Notes under the pieces: model-generated
Databases searched by the model: none
What the model saw: only the letters and a program-made list of their open reading frames with translations
Told to the model about the DNA's origin: nothing
Assembly: GCA_963930655.1 (NCBI GenBank)
Contig: OZ005621.1
Coordinates: forward strand, 6,559,001-6,623,000
DNA length: 64,000 nucleotides
Direction: 5' to 3'
Origin: Myrica gale
Taxonomy: Eukaryota; Streptophyta; Magnoliopsida; Fagales; Myricaceae
Part shown: positions 11,310 to 23,382 of the stretch, in pieces
How positions within the stretch are numbered: position 1 is the stretch's first letter
How the letters are laid out: every line of letters begins with the position of its first letter
Program-made: the position numbers and the translations under genes

Positions 11310-12226
11310 TTATTGGTTAGGGGGCGGCTTGCGATCGTCGGCGTAGTTTCAGTGGACGATCCACCAGCATGTCCATAGCTTCTATACATCGGGTTCACTT
11401 CGTCATCGTTGGCCTCTAGCAGCGTGGTCACGGCCTGTATTAGTTTCCTTGCTCCCGGAAGTTCCCTTACTGATCATTTGTGATAGTTTATGCGGAATTA
11501 AACTAAAATAAACAACATATTTTCAACAAAACATCAATCATGATTATAATTACAATTACAATTGCGGATTAGAATACCTACTTGATACAGGAAATCAAAA
11601 ATCCACAAACCTCAAGTTGTTTTATGATCTAATCCAAAACTCCAGCAATTCAGAACAACAACTCAAATGTGTTGCCTCCTAAGATATTTATGTCACTCTC
11701 TCTTTTTGGGATTTCTCTAATAGGTTTTGATAGACACCTCTTTGAATATAACAGTTATATTTATAGGCCTTGGGAAACCCTAGAGAGAGCATGAGACATA
11801 GGATCCTTAGGAATATCAAATTTTAGTCGTATGATTAAACAGACGAATTTTTCTTCTAATAAAATTAGGGCTTCTACTAATTACAATCAAGTCCATCAAC
11901 ATATTGTAATTGACCTCTGAAATTTGAGATTATTGCAAATATTTCATTTTACATACAATTAATTCATTTCACCAAACTATATTTTCTATGAGATATTATG
12001 ATTGTATTAATTATTTAATTATCGAGTGTACATAATTCTAACAATGAGCTTTTGTGCCGCCAGCAACCACACTAATTTGCTTTCGACCAAGACTTGTTTC
12101 AGTAACTTATAAGCTGACGGTTTCCCTCTCCCTCTCCTACGCAGTGACCGTCCTTTCTGCACCGGCTTGCAGAGTCGCTTCTAAGGTCAAGAAGAATGCA
12201 ACCACGAACACAGGTAAAGTCTTCAT
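11310..12226 (-). pseudogene. Small secreted-peptide gene, right copy, split by an LTR
   Basis: The start at 12226 opens a signal peptide (MKTLPVFVVAFFLTLEATLQ) nearly identical to that of the left copy. An in-frame TAG follows about 29 codons in (after GAERTVTA). The homologous stretch is then interrupted at 11479-12043 by a 565-bp LTR. The 3' part resumes below 11479 with the NPMYRSYGHAGG motif, matching NPMYGTYGNAGG of the left copy, and is itself frameshifted before the end. Both flanks (11060-11310 and 12227-12690) are similar to those of the left copy, so the whole unit was duplicated before decay. No functional product can be made. Confidence 0.85.
11479..12043 (-). mobile_element. Solo LTR (copia-like) inside the right peptide copy
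   Basis: On the minus strand the segment begins TGTTAGAATTATG and ends AACTATCACA, giving TG...CA ends. It has a TATAAATATAAC promoter motif near 11755-11766 and no coding frame, primer site or polypurine tract, so it looks like a single LTR left by recombination. A perfect 5-bp target duplication is not visible. Instead TGATCATTTGTG (11471-11482) and TGAGCTTTTGTG (12045-12056) flank it with two mismatches, overlapping the proposed left end. Confidence 0.65.
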
Positions 12227-15200
12227 GATCATGAGTCTGGAAATAAGCCGCAGGTCATGTGTTTTAATTAAGAACAGTATCTAACAAAAGCAAATTGGAT
12301 GAAGTTAATTAGCACTGTAACTGTGGTTAGGGTTAGTAGCTAGAACATGTACATGCATAAGCTGTAGTGTATTTTCTACGAGAAGATATTTATGGAGAGA
12401 TGAAAGGGATGGATGCCAAAGCTGCCAATATATATATATATAGGCGATTTTCTTCGCATATTGAGTAGCTAGATGCGTGATGGGACTATATTGGAGCACT
12501 AGAAAAGCGAGGGTACTGGAGTGAGTGTGTCACAATTGCGGCACCAATTCGAGAAGCTGTAAGTCTGTGACCACCAAAGAGGTATATTAATTATGCTTAA
12601 TTAAAATTGATAATTAAGAATTCAGTGTTAATGTTCAGTGGGTTAATAATGACCGTAGGCGTGGAGCATGCATGTTTTTAATTGTAGGGTTCAAATTAAC
12701 CTGTGCTGTTCATCGGATATAATCAATAATTTCTCACCTGCAATAATTAGGAGCATGTTTATTTCTCACTTGCTGTGTGATAAGTTAGTTGAGTAGGATT
12801 TCCAATAGCTCCTATAAGCTCCCTGGAAATGAAAGAGAGAAAGATCTTAAAAACCTCTCCTTGGTCGTTGTAGCAACCTCTTCAAGAAGTCCAAGGATGG
12901 CCCAAGCATACACTGTTTCCACCCTTTGGCAGTGCCGACGTGCCGTCCACATCGCTTCCAAAAGCTTCTAGGCTTTTGGGCCAATTCCTCCGTTTTGGGT
13001 ATTTGGCTCAAGGTTTAAACAAACTTCTATGCGGTATTATCAATCATGGCTCCTCTTGGCCACAAATAGGTTCGTGCATATAGTCTCAGCTGGAATGGGC
13101 CTAAATCAAGAATCCATACCGTGCCGAAATTGAAATGATTTCGTTAGGTGGTGAGAGTCTACCATGAATGGCAGGCAGAACTGTCCTGTCCCGACACTTC
13201 TCTTGTTTTTTTTTTCTCGACCGACACTTCTCTTGTTGATTACTTGATGCTTAGGTGTGACAAACACCACTCCTAATGATAGCTTCCACTTTTCCAAAGT
13301 AGCCTTTTGAGGCTTCACCTTTTCAAAGTGAAGTATCACTCCGGACTCCATTGATAACTAGGGGGAGGGCCTGCTAAGCGAAGCGATGTCCTCCGCATAT
13401 AGATTTGCCCTTGATGGATTTGATGAACCCAGTCTGGTCAATAAGCTAGTCCAGGAGGATATTTAGAAGCAGCGCTCCCCGAAAGCGTATTCGCAACCAA
13501 AAATGTCCATAGAGTTGTCAATAATATAGATTTCATTTACACAAGAATACCCAGACTAACCCTATGCCTACTCGTTTGCGGATTCTGCGCGAGAACGTTT
13601 CTTATTTTATAAATGTTTTGTTAGAAGTTATACCAGTACGATGATGGGTTAAAACATTATGTTTATAAAAATTCACCAAATCTTTCTGCAACACCCAGGT
13701 TGAGCTCTCTACAAACTATGTCATCCATTTATATGTCAGTCAGTAGTTGTACGTGTCCGTGTTGTGTCAGATGACATTTACTAGGGAAACTGTCAGAATT
13801 GTGTCAGACTTATTATTTTTTTCTAAGTCGTGTCAGACTTATTCAATTTCTCTATAATACTCACCCTTGAAACGGTCAACTGATCCACCCAAATTAAAGG
13901 TACAGATGGTTCAAGTGTAATGACTGGAGGGAGAAAGAGGATCCATCGGAAGCGAGAAGGGGTGCACATCAGATAATACTTTTAGGCAAATTTTATAGAA
14001 GAATGATAGTGTCAATGATTCAAGCAACCACATCATCCAAAAGTTGATACATGTTACGCTAAACAAATCATGGTGGTAGTGGGTAACATGTGATGGAAGG
14101 TACAAAACATCAGTCAACCTAAACAGTAAAAAAAATTGATTTTGGAGATGAACGATACAGTAGAGAGGAGCAATTAGTTTAGGCTTATGGAAGGGAGAAA
14201 TGCACTAAGAAAATATCGTGGTGGTCCTCCGGATACATCATCGCAAGCCCGTAAAAGCTCTGTTAGCTGCGATCTATTTTATTCTTCATGCTTTTAGTTA
14301 ATTACCTTACTTTTAATAATGATGCGATACCAAGCAGGTCCTCATAGGCTCTTTCATGGAAGTAGTTAAAACTTACAAGAAGAGGATGAGAAAGAATCTG
14401 AATGGACAGAGACGCGAGAGAATCCTATATAGACTCCTCTGAAAGTGGTTTTCTTTTAATTGACTGATAAGAATCCAATTTGACGGTTGAATAATCAATG
14501 GGTCAATAAAAGAAGCCATGACACTCACTAGTAGGGATCAAAGAGAGGTGAGTGGTGGGGTATAGCTGAAGTTAGATGCGAATGATTGAGTGTAGCACAA
14601 AAAAGTATTCAGGCTTATTTATAGGAGGATGAATATTAATGAGATCTAACTGTGCTTAAAGGTATAGATTTGGTGTAATCAAGAAAATTTGTAACTGCTG
14701 AACAAGATCGAGGAACCTTAGCGTTGTGTATCTGAAAGTGGAAGAGAAAGTATGTTGTGACTAGGAAAACAGGGGAAGAGCATGCTGCAGTAAGCATTTA
14801 CTGGTGTTCAATGGATTATGTAGCCGCAGCATCAGGCACGAATTCATCCTATGCAATATAAATCATTTGTACTTTGGAAGCATGGCCTTTGAAATTTTTG
14901 CAACATTAGGAGAATCCTCCTCTAGTACCTACCACTGCTGTGTCAAAATAGAATTCCACGATGCAGATTGTTGAAGCTAGGTGCACATGGCAGAAGGGCA
15001 TTGAAGGTGGAAAATCTTTTCGCGCGTCGACACATCCCATCCAAATGGCTTTCAGAGTAATCTGCAAACATTGACAGATACTTGTAACACCACTGGAAAC
15101 CATGCTCTTGTACTATGCATGGATAAGCAGACCCTTTGGAGGCACTCCAGGATTAGCTGGATGTTTTAGGAAAATGTGTTAAGGAGTTGTTAGTCAATGA

Positions 15201-17302
15201 GACATTGATTATCGGATAAGCATTTTGACTTGGGATTTAACGGTTCATAAGACCAGGATGCATTTGACTTGAGGACAAAATCTTGTGGTCATTACAAGGT
15301 TATGAATTTGCCTTTATCTTAAATTGTTCATGACAGCCTTGAAAAGCTTACAGTGAGGATCCAACTGTTTTGCCTTCCCCCATTAAACAATGTAATCCTA
15401 GCAAATTGTCTTGCCAGCTCAATGCCACCTAGAAAGCACATAACGACCAGGCACTGCTCCTTTCTTCCCCAGCTATTGGAGGATGTTGATTCACTTGCTG
15501 TGACATAGTACGGGACTGTACAATTTGATAATTGAGAATTTGTCTGACTTTGAACTCCAGACTTGTTGTAATTTGCAGCAACCAGTACCCACAGACCCAG
15601 TTAAACTTCGGCTGAGTTACATAAAAGGTTTTGTAAAGGACCTTTAGATGTTTAGTTATTAAAGCAGCTTAGTGTAGAGTGAATTCAGTAAAATTTGATT
15701 CCAGTGCCATGTTCCTGTCTCACAGATTTGCGTTTCAAGGGATCAACCCGTGTTCTTCTAGATGCAGCTTAAAACTAGTGTCGAAGTATCAAGAGTTTTT
15801 CCTTACCAAAAAGGAACCTTATGGTGATCTGTCCCAACTTTGATTTAGTTTGGTCGAACTGGTCAGATTGGTTAACACCTCTCTTTCGTTGGACCTGATC
15901 ACCAGCCTTTGATTTTAGGTTACATCAAAACCTGAGTATTGCCGTGGGATATCCACATACTCTACTTTCCAGCATCATACTCTACACTAGTACTACCTTA
16001 CTCCATTATTGTAAGGATTCTTTAGATTGAAACAGGTTTTCCTGAACCATCTCCCATCACCCTCCACCGTCCATATGCGTTAAATGTCACAACTTTCTTG
16101 TGCTCTTTAATCCTCTCACCCTTTTTGATGCACTGTTTATTGTGTCTCACATAAGGGAGGCATAATTCACACCTGCCCAGAAGTGTCTCGGCTTCTGCAA
16201 AGAATATTTCAAGGTTTCTCAGTACAAGGTCTCCTATTGATTCACACATGGTGGTGGTACCATGATTTTGATGAGAATGAGGATTAGGTTCATGATTATC
16301 CATAGTTTTTAGGCTAACCAAAAAAAAAAAACTTCACTATCTGGCTTTTTTTATAGCTTTTATCTCAGAGTCTGGTTGTCAGCCTTAAGTAGTGTTCACT
16401 TTGTCTGTTTTTAAAATACCCATAATAATTGACATGCGTGAAGCTTTCTTCAGTGGTCTCCAAGCTTTGTCCAATAAAGAAAGGGATCGTGCAGCATAGG
16501 GCCTGTGGGGATTATTGATTAAGTGATCGTTATCATTTAAGTCAAGTGGGGGAAACCATCCTCTGCTCAATGGTTTCCTGTCTTGATAATTATGATATAA
16601 TTAGGGATTTCAGTGGATAAAATACCTGTCCCACTGGGGAGAGCAGGGGTCCCATTGCAGAAAATATGGAGCTTAACTGTCCACACCTCTCACATAAGGA
16701 GCAAAATTCCAAAACCCCAACAAATAGGAAACAAGGCTAGAGATAGAGAAGTGCCAGAGAAACAGCCCACATTGCACATGCCTTTCTTTTGTTTAACATT
16801 TCTTTTTTTGGATCATCAACCCCCCATAATCATTGCACGGAATCCCAGTCTACTAGTGGAAGCCAACGCCACGGATCGACCCAATTAGACCATTACACGT
16901 CAGCACCACATAGTTCTGTTATTTCCATCCTGTCTTTGCTAACCTTTGAATCTACTAATTGCTCCTAATTTTCAGGGATATTTTTTTTAAAGGCATTGTG
17001 GAAAGGAGGGCGCTCACAATTCAAGCCCGTTTTATCACAATTACACTAGCGAGTCCTATGATGTTCTATGAAAATGAAAAAACGTCAATGAAACGTTCTA
17101 TATTAGCAAAGGCTGTTTCTGTGAAACAAAAGGAGTAAAGAGAAACGTTTTTTTTGTAATCAAAGAAGGTAAATATTAGATTCCAAGTCGACTGCATTTT
17201 TTTTCCCAAGATTGAAAGGCAAGTCGAGATCGATTATATAGTCTTGGAAATTTCTTTCAGAGCTCCTAGGATACAAGCTTATTTTTTTCTTTGAAAATTT
17301 TA
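12227..17302. other. Long intergenic region without a recognisable gene
   Basis: 12227-12690 is the duplicated promoter region of the right peptide copy, with its TATA run and CACAATTG box. From 12.8 to 17.3 kb I see no supported gene. The open frames are short and have no recognisable motifs; the longest are 99 codons at 16022-16321 and 91 codons at 16613-16888. Around 13330-13420 the minus strand reads NLYAEDIA, faintly like the YADD box of a non-LTR reverse transcriptase, but nothing else around it supports that. Confidence 0.5.
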
Positions 17303-17629
17303 GGGAAATTGATTTTTTAGTCCATAAGTTTTGGACATTTTTTTTCATTTTAGTCATTAGGTTTCATACTTCAAATTTTTAGTCCTTGAGTTTTTTTTTG
17401 ACGAAATGATCATTCCGTCAGTCTGCCGTCTATATGCTTAACGGACCTTGAATCGGACGACCGGGTATATGTGTTGAAAGTGAGCTCCGTTAAGTATATG
17501 GACGACAGAATGACGGAAAAACCATTTCGTCAAATAAAGAAAACTCAAGGACTAAAAATTTAAAATTTAAAAGTGAATGACTAAAATGAAAAAGTGTCCA
17601 AAACTTAACAATTAAAAAGTGAATTTCCC
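17303..17629. mobile_element. Mutator-type foldback MITE, family A copy 1
   Basis: The 327-bp element begins GGGAAATTGATTTTTTAGTCC and ends with the inverted counterpart GTGAATTTCCC. It is flanked by a perfect 9-bp target duplication, AAAATTTTA, at 17294-17302 and 17630-17638. The arms pair over most of their length; inner blocks include TTAGTCCTTGAG and CCGTCAGTCTGCCGTC. The centre carries GTATATGTGTTGAAAGTGAG. There is no open frame. A 9-bp duplication is characteristic of Mutator-like transposons. Copies 2 and 3 are at 23383 and 25298. Confidence 0.9.
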
Positions 17630-18204
17630 AAAATTTTAAGCCCAAGGCCTACCTTTTGTTACTTTGGTCTTTTCCCAAGATTGGAAGACACATCGTTTGA
17701 TATAAATAAAAAATATCGGCCCACTTAAGGAAAATTTTGCCAAGTGAATAGTAATAAACAAGGAAGCAGTTTCTATAACTTTTATATTTGCCGGTTAAAC
17801 AACTTGTAGAAAACGCGTGGATTGTGTTATAAACAATTGGCCTAATTGCCTAACTGCACTGAGTTTTTGTGATATAAAAAAATTATAAAGTAGTCTTTAA
17901 AGTTAAAAAAAAAAGTTATAAATTAATTTTTATATTAAAATTTTAAAAAATATATCCATACGTTCACCGGTCTCTTTTACTAACTGTAAATTCAATGCGT
18001 GTATTGCAAGAAAACAAGGATATAATTTCGTCACGAGTATTGCATTGGGTATGATTTCCAGAGTCTGACTCTCTTTTGACTCATGTCCTGATGACTTGAA
18101 AGTTGATTTTGAAAGGGTTAAGAGACCGAACCCGAAATACTGGAGGGTGGGATCCCCCAATAAAAGACCAACGGCACGCCAAAGCGAGCAGTCCGACGGG
18201 TGTT

Positions 18205-18240
18205 GGGGCCGGGGGTGGGGTGGGGTGGGGTGGGGTGGGG
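18205..18240 (+). repeat. (GGGGT)n tract, potential G-quadruplex
   Basis: Six runs of four or five G separated by one T or CC lie on the plus strand, about 110-150 bases before the likely start of the bHLH transcript. Four or more such runs with one-base loops fit the consensus for an intramolecular G-quadruplex. Confidence 0.85.
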
Positions 18241-18319
18241 AGCATAGCGTAAGGGAAAACAAACAGAAATAAAAATTGTGGTCTCAAAGGAAACGACCGA
18301 CCCGTGCTATCATCTGATT

Positions 18320-18855
18320 CCTGTATAAGCTTCTTTCCCACCGTTTCTCTCTCCCTTCATCCAGATAATAACCAAGTGACACCTCACCCACTCCGTTCCG
18401 TTTCTATCTCTCTCTCTCTGCCCCCTCACTCCGTTCTACCATTTCTATACCTCCTCCCAATTTATGAATCAGAGGGCTTGATACGTGAGAGGACCGCTCT
18501 CTTATCACTCCCTGAAAGGTAAACTTCTCTTACACCTTTCCACGAGTTCTGTGTTCAATTTTTTCAATGAAGGAATGATTAGACTCGCTACCAAGATTCG
18601 AGATCATATCCGCGATTTTTCTACATGTTCTATATCCGATCCGGAATGTTTCTAAGCTGATTTTAGATGATTCTAAATTGAGATAGTCAGGTTTTATTAC
18701 GATCGAAATCAGGTGTAGCTTAACTCTTTCTTTCTAATAAAACCTTTGAATCTTCTCCAGGTTTTCGTCTTCTCTGTCAAAGACGGAGTTCGAAATTTTT
18801 TGGTGAAAATTCAGAGCAGAGAGATACGGAGTACCTGCAGATCGGTAGAACGGAG
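18320..18855 (+). promoter_or_regulatory. Promoter and 5' leader of the bHLH gene, with leader intron and uORF
   Basis: A TGTATAAG box at about 18322-18329 is a candidate TATA element, followed by a CT-rich leader. A GT-AG intron fits in the leader: donor CTGAAAG/GTAAAC (18518/18519) and acceptor TTCTCCAG/GTTTTCG (18760/18761). The first leader exon contains a five-codon uORF, ATG at 18464 to TGA at 18481 (MNQRA). No other ATG precedes the main start after splicing. The transcription start itself is an estimate. Confidence 0.55.
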
Positions 18856-19485
18856 ATGGCGTCGACTCTGATCTCGAACCCCGTAACGAACTCCGATCGC
18901 TCGCGGAAGAAGAAGAAGAAGAAAATCCAAGCCAATGATAACACTGATCAGGACCAAATCAAGTGGAAATCCGAGGCTCAACAACAAATCTACTCCTCCA
19001 AGCTGCTGCAAGCTCTCAGTCAAGTACGGCTCAGCAGCCCTCCTCCGCCTTCTCCTTCATTGGTTTCGGCCGAGGCGCCGCGCCGGGGACGAGCCGTGCG
19101 CGAGGCAGCCGATAGAGTCCTGGCCGTTGCCGCTAAAGGGAGGACGAGGTGGAGCCGAGCGATATTGACGAACCGGCTCAAGCTAAAGTTCCAGAAGAAG
19201 CACAAGAGAAATAGAGTGGTGCCGACGGTGACCGGAAGCAGCCGGTCCTCGTCGAAGAAGCCCAAGGTGAGTGTGTTGAGGCTCAAGGGGAAGAGTCTAC
19301 CGGCTGTGCAGAGGAAAGTGCGAGTCCTTGGCCGATTGGTCCCCGGTTGCCGGAAACAACCGTTACCGGTTATTCTAGAGGAAGCCACTGATTATATAGC
19401 CGCGCTTGAGATGCAGGTCCGTGCCATGACCGCCCTGGCTGATTGTCTCTCCGGCGCCGGCACTAGTTCCGCGCCTCCCAGCTGA
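18856..19485 (+). CDS. Atypical bHLH transcription regulator, AIF/IBH1 type (bHLH147-150 group)
   Basis: A single exon encodes 209 residues. The N-terminus has a lysine cluster (RKKKKKKI, residues 17-24, a likely nuclear signal). The family block [21 protein letters not shown] follows at about 97-117, and a C-terminal helix-loop-helix at about 150-198 ([20 protein letters not shown], then [19 protein letters not shown]). The basic region lacks the His-Glu-Arg residues needed for E-box binding, as known for this family. These proteins act in the nucleus by forming non-DNA-binding heterodimers that restrain growth-promoting bHLH factors and dampen brassinosteroid-driven cell elongation. The ATG at 18856 is the first after the leader intron. 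An Ala/Ser/Pro-rich linker (residues 58-85) is less conserved. The subgroup is sure; which Arabidopsis member is the orthologue is not. Confidence 0.93.
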   Translation: MASTLISNPVTNSDRSRKKKKKKIQANDNTDQDQIKWKSEAQQQIYSSKLLQALSQVRLSSPPPPSPSLVSAEAPRRGRAVREAADRVLAVAAKGRTRWSRAILTNRLKLKFQKKHKRNRVVPTVTGSSRSSSKKPKVSVLRLKGKSLPAVQRKVRVLGRLVPGCRKQPLPVILEEATDYIAALEMQVRAMTALADCLSGAGTSSAPPS

Positions 19486-22400
19486 TCATGACACCTTTGT
19501 GGCTATTGCCACCTGTCCTTTCATTTCACTTTCTTTTCTTTTCTTTTTTTTTTTTTAGTTTTTCTCATCTCTCTCCCTCAATCTCTCTCATCTTATTCTC
19601 TCTGTTAAATACATGCCCCTTTCCCTTTTCTCTTGCAAGTAAATCTCCTTATCACTTCCATGGAATTCCATCCGTTTCTTCTGCCTCCCAATCCTTCAAT
19701 AATTGTATCCAAATTTTACTTTTCTTAAGCTTTCTGTTCTGCAAAAAAAAAAAAAAAAGAGATAAAAAAAATTGGTACTTTGGCAGTTGGCATATCAATT
19801 TCCTAACTTCTTGTCTCTATTTTTGCAAAGTAAAGCCAGTAACATCCCTTCTAATTCAGACTATCCGGTTGACGTGGGTTTCCTGGCGTTTTGGTTGTGA
19901 CCATTTAGTTCTCTGCTGCAAAGGTACTCTCCATACGAATGGGTGAAATTATTGTATAAGACAGACATACTTGGTGGACTTGTGTTCTGGCCTTTGGATA
20001 TGGAAGCCAATGACGTTGCATATCCAATTATTTAGATCTTTTATCTCGACGTGATGATATAGGACTGTCTCTTAAAGAATTCAACAAAATCTAGATCATA
20101 GATGGGTGGTGAGGTACCTTTGTTGTATTCCATTATATTATGGAGATATGCTCTATGGCATCCCTATTTGTATAACAAAATTTAGTTACATTTTGATGGT
20201 TGGAATCATGAGGTGTTCAACCTGGGCTTCACAGTTCCAGAGCTCAATTTTAAGATCTTTAACCTAAATGGAGATAAAAGAGAAGTAAACCCAGATGAAC
20301 CAGTGCATGATCATGTTGTTATTCTGCATCCTGGCTCTGATTTTCCATGGAGCCCACGGTGGGCGGTGGGAGAAGTGAATATCTGAGTCATGTCCAGAGT
20401 GCTACTTGGAAGAGTTTCAGTGTCTTTTTTCTTTTCTGAAGAATGTACCGGTATGTTTGAATAGCTAACTCCACTGCACATAAAGTTGCCGAAAGCGCCA
20501 AAATAATTTATTAGACAAGCAAGGGGATACAAGTCACATGGCTTCTTGTCCCCCACGTTATAGTGCAGTGCCAGCCCCCCTCCCCCTCTCAAGTTTGGGC
20601 AGCATGTTAGCCAAGCTACATATCTGAACGCCCATGCAAACGATTCCAGTACTCTATAGCTTCACCTACCCTACTAAATGGAGCAATTCTTGGACAGGTT
20701 CCCTAGAAGAGTCACTCTCGAGAGGCCTGGTGGGTTAATAATATCTGTTCCCTCCCACTCCCACTCCCCCCTCTCCCTCAAATCTCAAACTCTTAACGAA
20801 GAGCATCTCTCGTTTTCGTGGCATACCCAATTGAGCCACACGGGTGCTCAAGTTTCATCACTGTCAGTCGGATTGGATGATTTGAGTTCAAAGGACCACA
20901 ATTTTCTGCAACCTTATATGCTTTTTTCTGAGTGTGAAAGCAGCACGTGGTAGCATTCATTTCAAATCGGCCAGAATACACATGGATCCATGTGGGGGGT
21001 GTGATTTATACCTCTGTTTTAAGTTTTTACGTCTGTGTCAGTGGGGTCCAAGCATATGGATGAATGGTTAAAAATAAAAAATAAAAAATAAAAAACGGAA
21101 AAAGGAAAAGAAAGAAAAAGGAGGGAGGGTTTGGGGGCAATGTTTCCTTATAGACTGGGCACTACTGCTCATCTCCGGCTCCACTGATCTCCAGCTCTAA
21201 TTATTGGGGTCAAAACGACAAAGCGCGAGCAGTTTTGAAGAAGGCTGCCACTGATCCTGCGTTTGCTTGCTACACAACTCGTGTCACTCACTTTTGGTGC
21301 ACATGTCGTCGTAGTCACGATCACACAGCAAAGGAAGCCCACGGAATGATAAAAAGAAAGCAGTCTATGGTGTCCGCGTCGACCAGTACACAGATTTATT
21401 CTATATATTATAGCTTTAGACATTCACTTAATTCTTTTATATTTAAGTGATTTGCGATATACACTTAATTATATGATTTAACATATTTTTTTGAGGAGCT
21501 AAATCCCCAATTTGAAAAATATATATATGTTTTGTTACGTCAACTGCTATGATGTTGAAACAAAGATTGAACGCCAAGAAAACATACAAATCAACAACAA
21601 ACATCGACCACCACTGAAAAAAGTGTTAAGAGTTTCCATCAATCCCCACCGCACTACCACATTATCAATCATCTGCTATATGAAAACAACATGGTATATA
21701 TAACTTATTATAAAAACCCCAATTTCTTCATTTCTTAAAAATAAAAATAAAAATTCACAAGTTTAGGACATAAATATAAGGGAATTATGGTTAATTAATT
21801 AACATTAAGAGATGCCGACACCAAAGATATTAATGAAGCTTCTTGATTAAGTCCCACGCACTTAGGCTTAGCCCAAACGCTACGAAATCTAGTCATAAAA
21901 CACGAAAGGTGTCGGCTCCGAGGGGCATCAAATCATTAGTAGAGTGGGTGGCTCTTAGCAGTTGCTCCTGCCTACCATCAACGCCTTGCCCCCCATGTGT
22001 TTGTGCTTTAACAAGACATTTACCCGAAAGAACATAAAGGGGGGGGGGGGGGGGAGTTTGGCTTTAAGAACGTTATAGTTTGTTTTGTTCAAGCAATTAT
22101 ATTGTTTTCTCATCATAACGGAGTTATAAGTTGGCCGTGCCTTTTCTTTGATTATATCTCTATGGTTTTCAGCTAGCTAGCGTAGATCAAATGTTTGTCT
22201 CAGATAACTGAAACAACTTATATATATATATATATATAAGTTATAAGAGCAAATGTAGTTATTTTAGGTCTAAAGGGAAGGGAAAAAGTACTCTTATTAA
22301 GTGCTAGCAATAATAATCATAAATCCCATATTAATGGTGAAAACAGTTTGGTTTCCATTTGAGAAATTTTTAACAAAAAAGAAAGAGAAAGAAAAAGAGT

Positions 22401-23382
22401 TAGGGACTGTGAAGTAATTTAAGTATTCTGCATTTTTGGGGGTACCTAAAAATATTCTGAAAACCCATTAATTATCTAGTGCCAAACTACAAAATTATAA
22501 ATTAAGCAACTTCCTTTGTTAAAGTCTCTTACTAATTAACTATGCACCTTGTCTAGATTATCATAGATTTTTTCTTACTCACTGATTCGGTTCATATTCT
22601 CTTGGGGGCTTTAATTCCTTTCCTGTTCTGCTGATCTCAGCTGGATTGGGAAGACAAAAGACCAGAAAAAAGGGAGAGGGGGGGGGGGGGGGAGGGGGTT
22701 GCTAATCAGGCAAAATTCTGATCGAGAACATGGTTGCACACATGAGGAAAATCCTTAGTTTCATGTGGTATGTCATGGCAAAACCCAATACCATAGATAT
22801 AGCAGAAACCACTTTTTGGGTAAACAAGCTGCCCTCTTGATATACAAAGCTTTTTTCTCACATATGGGTATGCACCATGTGAGTACTATAGCTAAAGCCA
22901 AAAGGAAAAAGAAAAGGACAAGGAATGAAAAAAAAAATCCCATTAATTTAACCTAAAGTTTTCTAAACCACATGGAGGGGTCATGACTTGTCCATTAAAT
23001 TAACTCCAAGAAAATACTAAAGCGAAAAAAGAGGAAAGAAAAGGAAAAGTAGGTGTAGATGGGAACCCCATTTGGTCGCCACTATTGATGGAGAAGTTCA
23101 TTCATATCGTATTCCCGATTAGGTTTATAATGTGTGCACATTCGGTTCGTCGTCTTCCTCGGCGACAAACTTGTAGCTATCGAGAGAAGGTTTTTTTTTT
23201 GGTAGGTTTCGGAAATTAAACACAAAACTCTGATGGAATACCTAATTGTTTTTTCGTTTGTTTTGCATGGGTTGTCAAACGGATGTTTCCACAATGATGT
23301 ATTTCACCCTCATGAACAAACAGAGGATAAAGAGTGAAACTTTTGGTAGTAGTTGTGTGATTACTACTTTCCATATTTTTTA
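19486..23382. other. 3' region of the bHLH gene and intergenic DNA
   Basis: 19486-19950 is T-rich and includes the probable 3' UTR. The 152-codon frame over it is a low-complexity Phe/Leu/Ser translation and not a gene. The remainder has short open frames only (up to 93 codons) with no motif I recognise. Poly-G runs lie at 22039 and 22678. A palindromic TATA run occurs near 22219-22240. Confidence 0.55.
22039..22054 (+). repeat. Poly-G tract
   Basis: 16 consecutive G residues. A second run of 15 G lies at 22678-22692. Lengths of such runs are often unreliable in assemblies. Confidence 0.9.

Noticed and set aside
13330-13420. NLYAEDIASLS on the minus strand, resembling the YADD box of a LINE reverse transcriptase
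   Set aside because: Only one short motif with a changed catalytic residue; the neighbouring sequence has stops and no other reverse-transcriptase block.
19488-19946. A 152-codon open frame after the bHLH gene
   Set aside because: It is a translation of T-rich 3' UTR sequence (Phe/Ser/Leu runs, poly-Lys from poly-A).
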